DNA of 64,000 bases from Gammaproteobacteria bacterium (lineage in GTDB: Bacteria > Pseudomonadota > Gammaproteobacteria > Xanthomonadales > Xanthomonadaceae): contig JANXUD010000058.1 of NCBI GenBank assembly GCA_025352045.1, forward strand, positions 1 through 64,000, read 5' to 3'. The notes under the pieces were generated by a model. That model searched no databases and was not told the DNA's origin. It saw only the letters and a program-made list of their open reading frames with translations. Every line of letters starts with the position of its first letter. The first letter of the stretch is position 1. The translations under genes were made by a program, and so were the position numbers. Of this stretch, positions 52,907 through 60,966 are shown in pieces.

Positions 52907-53625
52907 GCAGGAATGCAGGGATGGCGATGGCGATCACGACCGCGTTGCTGCTCGCAGCCTGCCAGCCGCAGGCGGCCGATCCGTCGGAGCTGTCGCCCGC
53001 GCAGCGTGCGCAGGCAAGCGGCCTGCTGCGCGACTACGAGGCGGCGCGCGCAGGCGGCAACTGGACCGTGGCCGAAGCCCTGGCCGGGCAGCTGCAAAAG
53101 CGCTTCCCGGACAGCGAGCAGGCGGGCCGCATCGCGACCAGCGTCGCTGAGGTGCATTCCAAGGCCGACGCCCAGCGCGACGCGCATCGGCTCGAGGACC
53201 TGTGGACCTACCAGTCGGTCGCCGTGGGCAAGGGCGTGCAACGCACCGCGTCGATCGACAGCCGCACGGTGGCGGTGGACGAGGGCGAACCGGCGCCCAG
53301 CGCCGACGCCCAATTGATCCTGCGCGACCATCCGGACTGGGGCCGAAGCGCCTACCTGCTGCTGGCCGAGAAGGATTTCCGCTGCGGCAAGCCCTGCCGA
53401 CTGGCGCTGCGCTTCGACGACGGTGCCGAAGCCAGTTGGGCCGGCAAGCAGGCCGACTCGGGCAAGGGGCCCGCCCTGTTCGTCGAGGACGACGCGCGCT
53501 TCCTCGAGGCCTTGTCGAAGGCCAGGCTGGTGCACTTCGGCCTGCCGGCCGGCAGCGGCCGCATCGCCTCGCTCAGCTTCGAAACCGGGGGCTTCCGCCG
53601 CGAGCGTTACGACCGCGGGAAATAG
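52903..53625 (+). CDS. Lipoprotein of unknown function (240 aa)
   Basis: The ATG overlaps the DUF455 stop (ATGA). The signal peptide [20 protein letters not shown] ends in lipobox LAAC (Cys20). The mature part has a helical opening (LSPAQRAQASGLLRDYEAARAGGNWTVAEALAGQLQKRFPD, resembling a TPR-like helix pair) and a beta-rich second half with a Cys pair in FRCGKPCRLALRFDDG (about 162-177). No family comes to mind. The gene is convergent with lpxH, and its stop lies 3 nt from that gene's end. Confidence 0.8.
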   Translation: MSRNAGMAMAITTALLLAACQPQAADPSELSPAQRAQASGLLRDYEAARAGGNWTVAEALAGQLQKRFPDSEQAGRIATSVAEVHSKADAQRDAHRLEDLWTYQSVAVGKGVQRTASIDSRTVAVDEGEPAPSADAQLILRDHPDWGRSAYLLLAEKDFRCGKPCRLALRFDDGAEASWAGKQADSGKGPALFVEDDARFLEALSKARLVHFGLPAGSGRIASLSFETGGFRRERYDRGK

Positions 53626-53628
53626 GCG

Positions 53629-54360
53629 CTAGAGCGTGGACAGCGCGATGCCATCGGCATCCACGCGCAGCACCGAGCCCTGCTCGTACCAATCGCCGAG
53701 CACGATCCGCTGCGCCGGCTGGCCAGCAACATCCAGCACGTGCACGGCGGGCCGGTGGGTGTGGCCGTGGATCAGCCGGCGCACGCCGTAGCGCGCCATC
53801 GTCGCCGCGACCGTGGCCGGATTGGCGTCGGTGATCGCTTCCAGCGTGCCGCCCGCGCGCAGTCCGCCCTGGTGTTGCGCGCTGGCCAGCCGCGCGCGCT
53901 CGGCGAAGGCCCGGCGTTCGGCCAGCGGCTTGGCCAGGAAGTCGGATTGCCAGGCGGGGTCGCGCACCTGCGCGCGAAAGGCCAGGTAAGCGAGGTCGTC
54001 GGTGCACAACAGGTCACCGTGCATCAGCAGGGTCGGTTCGCCCGCCAGGCGCACGACGCAGGGATCGGGCAGCAGGCGCGCGCCGGTGTCGTCGGCGAAG
54101 CGCGTGCCGAGCAGGAAATCGCGGTTGCCGCGGGCGATCCAGCTCGGGACGCCGGCCGCGACCAGGGACGCAAGGGCGGCGCGCACTTCGACGCCGGGGG
54201 CATCGGCATCGTCGTCGCCGATCCAGGCTTCGAACAGGTCGCCGAGGATGTACAACGCCTCGGCGTCAACCGCTTCCGTGCGCAGGAAGTCCAGGAACAG
54301 GCGCGTCGTCTGCGGACGCGCCGCGTCGAGGTGGAGGTCGGAGACGAACAGCGTGGTCAC
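53629..54360 (-). CDS. lpxH: UDP-2,3-diacylglucosamine diphosphatase LpxH
   Basis: Cleaves UDP-2,3-diacylglucosamine to lipid X in lipid A synthesis. The protein has 243 aa. The calcineurin-like metal motifs are all present: FVSDLHLDAARP (5-16), LYILGDLFEAWIGDDDAD (about 37-54), ARGNRDFLLG (about 75-84), LLMHGDLLCTDD (about 111-122) and LIHGHTHRPAVH (about 193-204). The start is GTG at 54360, 10 nt after the cyclophilin gene, with which it is co-transcribed, as in many gammaproteobacteria (ppiB-lpxH). Confidence 0.97.
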   Translation of the reverse strand: MTTLFVSDLHLDAARPQTTRLFLDFLRTEAVDAEALYILGDLFEAWIGDDDADAPGVEVRAALASLVAAGVPSWIARGNRDFLLGTRFADDTGARLLPDPCVVRLAGEPTLLMHGDLLCTDDLAYLAFRAQVRDPAWQSDFLAKPLAERRAFAERARLASAQHQGGLRAGGTLEAITDANPATVAATMARYGVRRLIHGHTHRPAVHVLDVAGQPAQRIVLGDWYEQGSVLRVDADGIALSTL

Positions 54361-54370
54361 GCGCGCTGGC

Positions 54371-55015
54371 TCACTTGGCCGCGTCGACCAGGCTCGCGCG
54401 CTCGACCAGCACTGGCGTCAGCGGCACGTCGCCGCCGAATGGCCCGCGCTTGCCCGTGGCGACGGCACGGATCTTGTCCACCACGTCCATGCCCTCGACC
54501 ACGCGGCCGAACACGCAGTAGCCGGTCATGGCCGGCGGCTGTTCGCCGCGGTAGTCGAGCTGGCGGTTGTCGACGGTATTGATGAAGAACTGCGAGCGCG
54601 CCGAGTCGCGTTCGCTGCGCTTGCGCGCCGCGCTGAGGGTGCCGCGCAGGTTGGACAGGCCGTTGTTGGCCTCGTTGCGCACCGGCGCGCGCTCGGGCTT
54701 GGGCTGCAGGTCGGCCGTGTAGTCGCCGCCCTGCACGAGGAAATCGGCGAGCACGCGATGGAAGATGGTGCCGTTGTAGTGGCCGTCCCGAACGTAGGAC
54801 AGGAAGTTGGCCACGGTCGCCGGCGCCTTGTCCGGGTAAAGCTCAATCAGGATCCGGCCCTGGCTGGTGTCCAGCGCCACCCGCGGCCCGGCAGCGACCG
54901 AAGGCGGGAGCGCGGGCAGGGCCACGGCGTTGCCAGCCGGATGGACATGGGCGGGGGCGGGCGTGGCGAGGGTTGCCGCCAGGCAGAGCAGGGCGGCGCG
55001 GAAGCTTGCGTTCAT
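54371..55015 (-). CDS. Periplasmic cyclophilin-type peptidyl-prolyl isomerase
   Basis: A 214-aa exported PPIase. Signal peptide MNASFRAALLCLAATLATPAPAH, cleaved around residue 22. Cyclophilin core: GRILIELYPDKAPATVANFLSYVRDGHYNGTIFHRVLADFLVQGGDYT (about 54-101), with FHR and QGGD, ARSQFFINTVDNRQLDY (about 136-152) and FGRVVEGMDVVDKIRAV. The starting ATG at 55015 was chosen because it begins the signal peptide; the frame is open to 55048. There is no Shine-Dalgarno sequence at a good distance, but TAAAAT lies 7 nt upstream. It precedes lpxH. Confidence 0.94.
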   Translation of the reverse strand: MNASFRAALLCLAATLATPAPAHVHPAGNAVALPALPPSVAAGPRVALDTSQGRILIELYPDKAPATVANFLSYVRDGHYNGTIFHRVLADFLVQGGDYTADLQPKPERAPVRNEANNGLSNLRGTLSAARKRSERDSARSQFFINTVDNRQLDYRGEQPPAMTGYCVFGRVVEGMDVVDKIRAVATGKRGPFGGDVPLTPVLVERASLVDAAK

Positions 55016-55022
55016 GACCTGG

Positions 55023-55028
55023 ATTTTA
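55023..55028 (-). promoter_or_regulatory. -10-like TAAAAT, possible leaderless start of the cyclophilin gene
   Basis: TAAAAT-CCAGGTC-ATG on the minus strand, hexamer 7 nt before the start codon. AGG immediately before the ATG is too close to act as a normal ribosome binding site. Confidence 0.4.
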
Positions 55029-55121
55029 CCTGCACACAGGTCAGGCACGGCGAAGCGTCACGATGCCGGTCAGCGGGCGTATTGTGTCTGTCCCACCCGC
55101 GATGTGTCCCAGGAGGTTGCC

Positions 55122-55562
55122 ATGTCCCGTCGCCTGTCGATTTTCATGCTGCTGCCGGCCTTGCTCGCACTCGGCCTCGCACAGGCCCAGGGGCTGCCGC
55201 GGACCCCGCGCCCGGACGATGCCCGCGTCTATTTCATCAGCCCGGCCAAGGGCCAGGTCGTGCATGGCAAGGTACTCGTGCAGTTCGGACTGAGCGGCAT
55301 GGGCGTGTCGCCGGCCGGCGTGACCGGGCCTGGCACCGAAAACACCGGCCACCACCACCTGTTCGTGGACGCGCCGCCGCCAGCGGCCGACCAGGTCTTG
55401 CCGAAGGACGAGCACCACCTGCATTTCGGCAAGGGCCAGACCGAAACCACGCTCGACCTGCCCAAGGGCAAGCACACCCTGCAACTGGTGTTCGCGGACG
55501 CCAACCACTTGCCGCACGATCCGCCACTGATGTCGGAGCGGATCCAGATCACGGTGAAGTAG
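55122..55562 (+). CDS. DUF4399 family exported protein
   Basis: A 146-aa periplasmic protein. The ATG at 55122 has the strongest ribosome binding site of the region (AGGAGG, 6 nt) and opens a signal peptide MSRRLSIFMLLPALLALGLAQAQ. The DUF4399 core is clear: ARVYFISPAKGQVVHGKVLVQFGLSGMGVSPAG (about 33-65), TGHHHLFVDA (about 75-84) and LPKGKHTLQLVFADANHLPHDPPLMSERIQITV. The clustered His (GHHHLF, EHHLHFG, NHLPHD) could bind a metal, but no function is established. Single gene between divergent cyclophilin and gltX. Confidence 0.93.
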   Translation: MSRRLSIFMLLPALLALGLAQAQGLPRTPRPDDARVYFISPAKGQVVHGKVLVQFGLSGMGVSPAGVTGPGTENTGHHHLFVDAPPPAADQVLPKDEHHLHFGKGQTETTLDLPKGKHTLQLVFADANHLPHDPPLMSERIQITVK

Positions 55563-55609
55563 GGCCCGTCCGGCAATGCGCGGCCAACGGCCTGGCCGCG
55601 TCCCTGGGC

Positions 55610-55615
55610 TAAAAT
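55610..55615 (+). promoter_or_regulatory. Probable -10 box of gltX-zur
   Basis: TAAAAT, 28 nt before the gltX start codon, a distance typical for a short leader. No clear -35 box is visible. Confidence 0.35.
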
Positions 55616-55643
55616 GCGCGGCTTCCCTCCGTCGAGCGCCGCG

Positions 55644-57050
55644 ATGACCTGCCGTACCCGCTTCGCCCCGAGCCCGACCGGCTTCCTGCACATCGGCGGC
55701 GCGCGCACCGCGCTGTATTGCTACCTCGAGGCCCGCCAGCGCGGCGGCAAGTTCATCCTGCGCGTCGAAGACACCGACCGCGAGCGCTCCACCGACGAGA
55801 ACGTCAAGGCGATCCTCGACGCCATGGACTGGCTCGGCCTGGAGTACGACGAGGGCCCGATCTACCAGACGGATCGCCTCGACCGCTACCGCGAAGTGGC
55901 CGAGCAGATGCTCGCCGACGGCCTGGCGTATTACGCCTACGAGACGCGCGAGGAGCTGGAGGCGATGCGCGAGGCCGCGCTCGCCGCCAAGGAGAAGCCG
56001 CGCTACAACGGCCACTACCGCGAGCTTGGCGCGCCGTTCCGCGAGGACCCGAACCGCGTGATCCGCTTCAAGAACCCGCCGGATGGCACGGTGGTGTTCG
56101 AGGACGCGATCAAGGGCCGGATCGAGTGGAGCAATACCGAGCTCGATGACCTGGTGATCTTCCGCTCGGACGGCTATCCGACCTACAACTTCGCGGTGGT
56201 GGTGGACGACCTGGACATGGCTATCACCGACGTGATCCGCGGCGACGACCACGTCAACAACACCCCACGCCAGATCAACGTGTATCGCGCACTGGGCAAG
56301 CCGGAGCCGCGCTTCGCGCACATGCCGATGATCCTGGGCCCGGACGGCGCCAAGCTGAGCAAGCGACACGGCGCGGTCAGCGTGATGCAGTACCGCGACG
56401 ACGGCTTCCTGCCGCACGCCTTGCTCAACTATCTCGTCCGGCTGGGCTGGTCGCATGGCGACCAGGAAATCTTCAGCCGTGCGGAGATGGTGTCCCTGTT
56501 CCGGATCGAGGACGTCAACCATTCGGCCTCGCGCTTCGATGTCGAGAAGCTCAGCTGGCTAAACCAGCACTACCTGAAGACCGATGATGCGGCCGAGGTC
56601 GGCGAACACCTGCGTTGGCACCTGCGGCAGGCGGGCTACGACCTCGACGCGGGACCGGCGCCGGCCGACGTGGTGCTGGCGCTGCGCGATCGCGTGCAGA
56701 CGCTCAAGGACATGTCGGCGCGCGCGGCGGTCTGGTACCTGCCGCTCACCCACTACGATGCCGCCGCGGTGGCCAAGCACCTGGTGCCGGCGGCGGTTGC
56801 GCCCCTGCGGGCGGTGAGGCAGCAGCTGGAGGGCCTGCCAACCTGGTCGGCGCAGGCCGTGCATGAGGCCCTGGCGGCCACCAGCGCGACGCTGGGCGTT
56901 GGACTGGGCAAGATCGCCCAGCCGCTGCGCGTGGCGATCACCGGCACCCAGGTCTCGCCGTCCATCGAGCACACGGTCTTCCTGGCGGGCCGGGCGCAAG
57001 CCCTGGCCCGGATTGATGCCGCGCTGGCGAAAATCCAGGCCGCGGCTTGA
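55644..57050 (+). CDS. gltX: Glutamyl-tRNA synthetase
   Basis: Charges tRNA-Glu. The protein has 468 aa, the usual length. Seen: the class I HIGH site as [18 protein letters not shown] (about 8-25), the GED/DTDR region [65 protein letters not shown] (KMSKS site as KLSKR, about 235) and a helical anticodon-binding end. The ATG at 55644 gives the standard [13 protein letters not shown]; an in-frame ATG at 55614 adds ten unlikely residues. The Zur gene begins directly after its stop, with no gap. Confidence 0.98.
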   Translation: MTCRTRFAPSPTGFLHIGGARTALYCYLEARQRGGKFILRVEDTDRERSTDENVKAILDAMDWLGLEYDEGPIYQTDRLDRYREVAEQMLADGLAYYAYETREELEAMREAALAAKEKPRYNGHYRELGAPFREDPNRVIRFKNPPDGTVVFEDAIKGRIEWSNTELDDLVIFRSDGYPTYNFAVVVDDLDMAITDVIRGDDHVNNTPRQINVYRALGKPEPRFAHMPMILGPDGAKLSKRHGAVSVMQYRDDGFLPHALLNYLVRLGWSHGDQEIFSRAEMVSLFRIEDVNHSASRFDVEKLSWLNQHYLKTDDAAEVGEHLRWHLRQAGYDLDAGPAPADVVLALRDRVQTLKDMSARAAVWYLPLTHYDAAAVAKHLVPAAVAPLRAVRQQLEGLPTWSAQAVHEALAATSATLGVGLGKIAQPLRVAITGTQVSPSIEHTVFLAGRAQALARIDAALAKIQAAA

Positions 57051-57539
57051 ATGCGGCGCGCGCCTGATCCCTGCAGCGACCCCACCCAGCATGTGCACGA
57101 CGCCGCGGGCTATGTACGCTCCGTCGAACAGGCCTGCGCGGCGCGCGGCCTGCGCCTGACGCCGCTGCGCGCGCAGGTCCTGGGGCTGGTGGCTGCGGCC
57201 GGCAAGCCGATCAAGGCCTACGACCTGCTCGACCGCTTGAAACGTGACAGCGCCAGCGCCGCGCCGCCGAGTGTCTACCGCGCGCTGGATTTCCTGCTCG
57301 CGCAGGGCTTCATCCACCGGCTGGAATCGATCAACGCCTTCATCGGATGCCACCATCCGCAGGTGCGGCATTCGGTGCCCTTCCTGATCTGCGACGGGTG
57401 CCAGGATGCAATCGAGCTCGAGGACGTGAGCATTCCCGACCTGCTGGACGCGCAGGCCCGCGCGCTTGGCTTCGTGCCGCGCGCGCAGACGCTGGAAGTG
57501 CACGGCCTCTGCGCCGCCTGCGCCGCGGCCGCCCGGTAA
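57051..57539 (+). CDS. zur: Zinc uptake regulator Zur (Fur family)
   Basis: A 162-aa repressor that senses zinc. Seen: the winged helix (LRLTPLRAQVLGLVAAAGKPIKAYDLLDRLKRDSASAAPPSVYRALDFLLAQGFIHRLESINAFIGC, about 34-99), then the metal region CHHPQVRHSVPFLICDGCQDAIELED (about 100-125) with a C-x2-C pair, and a final CAAC (structural zinc). The HHP...CxxC order is typical of Zur rather than Fur. It starts immediately after the gltX stop codon (TGA-ATG), so it is co-transcribed with gltX. An inverted repeat lies in front of the next gene, a likely target. Confidence 0.92.
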   Translation: MRRAPDPCSDPTQHVHDAAGYVRSVEQACAARGLRLTPLRAQVLGLVAAAGKPIKAYDLLDRLKRDSASAAPPSVYRALDFLLAQGFIHRLESINAFIGCHHPQVRHSVPFLICDGCQDAIELEDVSIPDLLDAQARALGFVPRAQTLEVHGLCAACAAAAR

Positions 57540-57595
57540 GGATGCTGGCGCCGCAGGGCGAGGGCTGAGCGGTCGCGCTCGGTTGAAGCGTCGCC

Positions 57596-57619
57596 ATTGG
57601 AATGTTATATTGTTCCAAT
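57596..57619 (+). promoter_or_regulatory. Inverted repeat (candidate Zur operator) at merC start
   Basis: ATTGGAA-N10-TTCCAAT: perfect 7-bp arms around TGTTATATTG. The centre resembles part of the AT-rich Zur box (GAAATGTTATA...), and TATATT at 57606-57611 can serve as -10. The right arm ends directly before the ATG at 57620. Confidence 0.55.
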
Positions 57620-58060
57620 ATGGCAAGTTCCCCCGCAGCCGCCGCGCCCCGCTGGTCCCTGCACCGTTGGATCGACTCCCTCGGCAGCGTCGGGGCGATG
57701 CTTTGCGCCGTGCATTGCGCCCTGTTGCCGGTCGCGATCGTCCTGCTGCCGGTGCTGGGGTCGGGATTCCTGGCCTCGCCGGGGTTCGAGCGCGGGTTTG
57801 TCGCCTTCGCCACCCTGCTAGCGACCGCCAGCCTCTGGCACGGCTATCGCGGCCACCGCGCCTATCACGCCTTCGCGCTGCTGGTCCCGGGCCTGATCGG
57901 CCTGTGGACGGGAATCCTGGTGCCTGCGCTGCACGATTCGCGGCTGTTGCACGCCGTGACGATGAGTATCGGCGGCAGCCTCGTCGCGGCCGCGCACCTG
58001 GTCAACCTGCGCCTGAGCCAGGGCCACTGCCACGAGCAAGCCTGCACGCACGTGCATTGA
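57620..58060 (+). CDS. MerC-domain membrane protein with His/Cys tail
   Basis: A 146-aa membrane protein of the MerC family, which imports metal ions (mercury in mer operons; here a different metal is likely). Four membrane segments; the first has GSVGAMLCAVHCALLPVAIVLLPVLG with the conserved Cys-x2-His-Cys (about 29-34). The tail LRLSQGHCHEQACTHVH adds His and Cys ligands. The ATG at 57620 directly follows an inverted repeat and has a -10-like hexamer 8 nt upstream, with no ribosome binding site; an alternative ATG lies at 57602. It is just downstream of zur, so zinc-controlled metal transport is a plausible role (inference). Confidence 0.85.
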   Translation: MASSPAAAAPRWSLHRWIDSLGSVGAMLCAVHCALLPVAIVLLPVLGSGFLASPGFERGFVAFATLLATASLWHGYRGHRAYHAFALLVPGLIGLWTGILVPALHDSRLLHAVTMSIGGSLVAAAHLVNLRLSQGHCHEQACTHVH

Positions 58061-58125
58061 TTGCTTGGGTCCAGGGGCTGCGGATGCTAGGCTACGCGCC
58101 TTTCCGATTCTCCGAGGATGCAACG

Positions 58126-58302
58126 ATGGGCAAGGGCGACCGCAAGACGGCCAAGGGCAAGCGCAACATCTCCAGCTACGGCAATTCCCGCACGAATTCG
58201 CCAGCGAAGGTCGTCGCCAAGTCGCCGGCCGCCGCTGCCAAGCCCAAGGCCGCTGCTGCCGCCCCGGCGCGCAAGGTTGCGGTGAAGAAGGCCGCCAAGT
58301 AG
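58126..58302 (+). CDS. 30S ribosomal protein bTHX
   Basis: A 58-aa basic protein. The opening MGKGDRKTAKGKRNISSYGNSR is the bTHX (Thx) signature; the protein fills a cavity in the head of the small ribosomal subunit. The family is normally about 25-45 residues; here a Lys/Ala-rich tail (KVVAKSPAAAAKPKAAAAAPARKVAVKKAAK) follows, as in some relatives. A GAGG site lies upstream, and an intrinsic terminator follows 25 nt after the stop. Confidence 0.9.
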   Translation: MGKGDRKTAKGKRNISSYGNSRTNSPAKVVAKSPAAAAKPKAAAAAPARKVAVKKAAK

Positions 58303-58327
58303 GCGACTGCGCCACGTCGCTGTACCG

Positions 58328-58357
58328 CGAACCCCGCCCAGGCGGGGTTCGTCGTTT
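58328..58357 (+). terminator. Intrinsic terminator after the bTHX gene
   Basis: An 11-bp stem CGAACCCCGCC / GGCGGGGTTCG with a CA loop is followed by TCGTTTCC. It also lies at the end of the convergent hutI gene. Confidence 0.8.
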
Positions 58358-58399
58358 CCGGGCGCCGAATCGGCGACGGGCCGGGACAGCCCGGCCGGT

Positions 58400-59659
58400 T
58401 CAGGGTTGGCCCACCAGCAGGCGTCCGCCGGCGAGCAAGCGCTGCAGCGGCGCGCCACCGAGCCAATAGCACAGCTCGCTCGGATGGCCGATCCGCCACT
58501 GCGCGATATCCGCGCGAAGTCCGGGGACCAGCGTGCCACGATCGGCCAGGCCCAGGGCGCGCGCAGCATTGCAGGTTGCGCCGCGCAGTGCTTCTTCGGG
58601 GGTCAGGCGGAAATGCGTGCAGGCCAGCGCCATGGCCAGGCGCAGCGATTGCAGGGGCGAGGTGCCAGGGTTGAGATCGGTGGCCACGGCCATCGGCACG
58701 CCGTGCGCGCGCAGCAGGTCCAGCGGCGGCAGGCGCGTTTCGCGAAGCACGTGGAAGGCGCCCGGCAACAGCACCGCCACCGTGCCTGCACGCGCCATCG
58801 CCTGCACGGACGCGGCGCTGCTGAATTCGATGTGGTCGGCAGACAGGCCGCCAAACTCCGCCGCCAGCGCCGCGCCGCCGAGGTCGCTGAGCTGGTCGGC
58901 ATGCAGCTTCACTGCCAGGCCGAGCGAGCGCGCCGCCTCGAACACGCGCCGCACCTGCGCAGGACTGAAACCGATGCCCTCGCAAAACGCATCCACCGCG
59001 TCCACCAGCCCCTCGGCGTGCAGGGTGGCCAGCCAGTCGCAGGCCGCGCCGATGTAGTCGTCGGCGCGTCCGGCGAATTCCGGCGGAAGGGCGTGGGCGG
59101 CCAGGAAGGTGCAACGCACCTCCAGGCCAAGTTCGCGACCCAGGCGACGCGCGACGCGCAACATCTTGCGTTCGTTGTCCAGGTCCAGGCCGTAGCCGGA
59201 CTTGATTTCGATCGTCGCCACGCCGTCGTCGCGCAGCGCGATCGCGCGCGGCAGCGATTCGGCGTGCAGTGCCTCCTCGCTGGCGGCGCGCGTGGCGCGC
59301 ACGGTGGACACGATGCCGCCGCCTTCGCGGGCGATCTGTTCGTAGCTGGCGCCCTGCAGGCGGCGCTCGGCCTCGATCGCGCGGTTGCCGGCGAACACCA
59401 GGTGGGTATGGCAGTCCACCAGTGCGGGCGTGATCCAGTCGCCCCCGGCGCTGAGCCGCTGCCGCGCCCGCGCCGACTGCGCCGGGTCAAGGTCTGCCCG
59501 CGCGCCGATCCAGGCGATGCGGCCGTCGCGCCAGGCGACGGCGCCGTCCTCGATCACACCGTAGCCCGCGCCGCCGACGAGCGTCGCCAGCCGGGCGTCG
59601 AGGAGCAGGCCGTCCCACGGAGCGTCATCGGGGGCGGTGGAATCGGGGGCCGCTGTCAT
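58400..59659 (-). CDS. hutI: Imidazolonepropionase HutI
   Basis: Third step of histidine breakdown: imidazolonepropionate to formimidoylglutamate. The protein has 419 aa. Amidohydrolase motifs: [16 protein letters not shown] (about 74-89; HxH), [58 protein letters not shown] (metal His, about 247) and [15 protein letters not shown] (Asp, about 322). The ATG at 59659 has no ribosome binding site but CATAAT six nt upstream. Divergent from hutF across 73 nt. Confidence 0.97.
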   Translation of the reverse strand: MTAAPDSTAPDDAPWDGLLLDARLATLVGGAGYGVIEDGAVAWRDGRIAWIGARADLDPAQSARARQRLSAGGDWITPALVDCHTHLVFAGNRAIEAERRLQGASYEQIAREGGGIVSTVRATRAASEEALHAESLPRAIALRDDGVATIEIKSGYGLDLDNERKMLRVARRLGRELGLEVRCTFLAAHALPPEFAGRADDYIGAACDWLATLHAEGLVDAVDAFCEGIGFSPAQVRRVFEAARSLGLAVKLHADQLSDLGGAALAAEFGGLSADHIEFSSAASVQAMARAGTVAVLLPGAFHVLRETRLPPLDLLRAHGVPMAVATDLNPGTSPLQSLRLAMALACTHFRLTPEEALRGATCNAARALGLADRGTLVPGLRADIAQWRIGHPSELCYWLGGAPLQRLLAGGRLLVGQP

Positions 59660-59665
59660 GCGCCG

Positions 59666-59671
59666 ATTATG
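59666..59671 (-). promoter_or_regulatory. -10-like CATAAT, leaderless start of hutI
   Basis: CATAAT-CGGCGC-ATG on the minus strand: hexamer 6 nt before the start codon, no ribosome binding site. The module is the same as at folC except for one base. Confidence 0.5.
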
Positions 59672-59720
59672 CGGCAAGACTCCGGCGCAACCCGCGCGCG
59701 GCGGCGACGCCACAGGCGAC

Positions 59721-59726
59721 TAGAAT
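59721..59726 (+). promoter_or_regulatory. -10-like TAGAAT, leaderless start of hutF
   Basis: TAGAAT-TGCCGC-ATG: hexamer 6 nt before the hutF start codon, with no ribosome binding site between. It is divergent from the hutI module 50 nt away. Confidence 0.5.
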
Positions 59727-59732
59727 TGCCGC

Positions 59733-60950
59733 ATGAGCGAACTGACCCTGCCCGGCCTGCCCAACATCCATTCGCATGCCTTCCAGCGCGCGATGGCTGG
59801 CCTGGCCGAACGGCAGGGGGATGCGCAGGACAGTTTCTGGACCTGGCGCGAACAGATGTACCGCTTCGCCGGTCGCATCAGTCCCGAGTCCCTGCATGAC
59901 GTGGCCGCCCAGCTGTATGTCGAGATGCTCGAGGCCGGCTACACCTCGGTCTGCGAATTCCATTACCTGCACCACCAGGCCGACGGCCGGCCGCACCCCG
60001 ATCCGGCGGCCATGTCCCAGGCCCTGGTGGCCGCGGCGCGCGAGACCGGCATCCGCCTGACCCTGCTGCCGGTGCTGTACATGCAGGGCGGCTTCGACGG
60101 CCGCCCGCTCGCGGACCGGCAGCGCCGGTTCGGCAACACGCTCGAGGCTTTTGTCGCACTGGTGGAGTCCCTGCGTGCACAACAGGATGCGCGCCTGCGC
60201 GTCGGCGTCGCGCTGCACAGCCTGCGCGCGGTCCCGCCCGATGCGATGCGCGCGCTGCTGGCGTCCCGGGTGGCGGACGGCCCGGTGCACATCCATGTCG
60301 CCGAGCAACTCGCCGAGGTGGACGAATGCATCGCACTGCGCGGCGCGCGCCCGGTGCAGTGGTTGCTCGACAACGCCGACGTGGACGCGCGCTGGACCCT
60401 GGTCCATGCCACCCACCTGGACGCGGCGGAACTGCAGGGCATCGCCGGCCGTGGCGCGGTGGTGGCGCTGTGCCCCACGACGGAAGCGAACCTGGGCGAC
60501 GGGCTGTTCCCGTTGCGCGAATTCCTGGATGCGGGCGGTCGGATCGGCATCGGCTCGGATTCCAATGTGTCCGTGTCGCCGGTGGAGGAATTGCGCTGGC
60601 TCGAGTACGGGCAGCGCCTGGCCACGCGCAAACGCAACATCGTCGCGAGCATGGACATGCCCAGTGTCGGCGAATCGCTGCTGGTCCGCGCCGTGGCGGG
60701 CGGTCGGCAATCGCTGGGCCAGGACGGCCTGGCGGGCGACACGCTCACGCTGGATCCGCAGGCCCCCGCGCTCGTGGGTGCGACGGCGGCGGACCTGCAC
60801 GACCGCTTCGTCTTCGCTGGCAATCGCGGCCTGGTGCGCGATGTCCGCGTTGGCGGCGAGCTGGTCGTCCGCGATGGCCGGCATCCGCGCGCCGAGGCCA
60901 TCGCCGAACGCTACCGCCACACCCTGCGCGGCTTGCTCGCCGCCCGCTAG
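59733..60950 (+). CDS. hutF: Formimidoylglutamate deiminase HutF
   Basis: Converts N-formimidoyl-L-glutamate to N-formyl-L-glutamate, which HutG then cleaves. The protein has 405 aa. Amidohydrolase motifs: [23 protein letters not shown] (HxH, about 6-28), [14 protein letters not shown] (about 187-200), [12 protein letters not shown] (about 221-232), [28 protein letters not shown] (Asp, about 273). Known HutF proteins have about 450 residues, with about 45 N-terminal residues of a beta domain that are missing here; the first metal-binding HxH begins at residue 12. No in-frame start further upstream is seen. hutG and hutH are outside the window. Confidence 0.93.
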   Translation: MSELTLPGLPNIHSHAFQRAMAGLAERQGDAQDSFWTWREQMYRFAGRISPESLHDVAAQLYVEMLEAGYTSVCEFHYLHHQADGRPHPDPAAMSQALVAAARETGIRLTLLPVLYMQGGFDGRPLADRQRRFGNTLEAFVALVESLRAQQDARLRVGVALHSLRAVPPDAMRALLASRVADGPVHIHVAEQLAEVDECIALRGARPVQWLLDNADVDARWTLVHATHLDAAELQGIAGRGAVVALCPTTEANLGDGLFPLREFLDAGGRIGIGSDSNVSVSPVEELRWLEYGQRLATRKRNIVASMDMPSVGESLLVRAVAGGRQSLGQDGLAGDTLTLDPQAPALVGATAADLHDRFVFAGNRGLVRDVRVGGELVVRDGRHPRAEAIAERYRHTLRGLLAAR

Positions 60951-60966
60951 GCCTGCGCCTGCGGCC

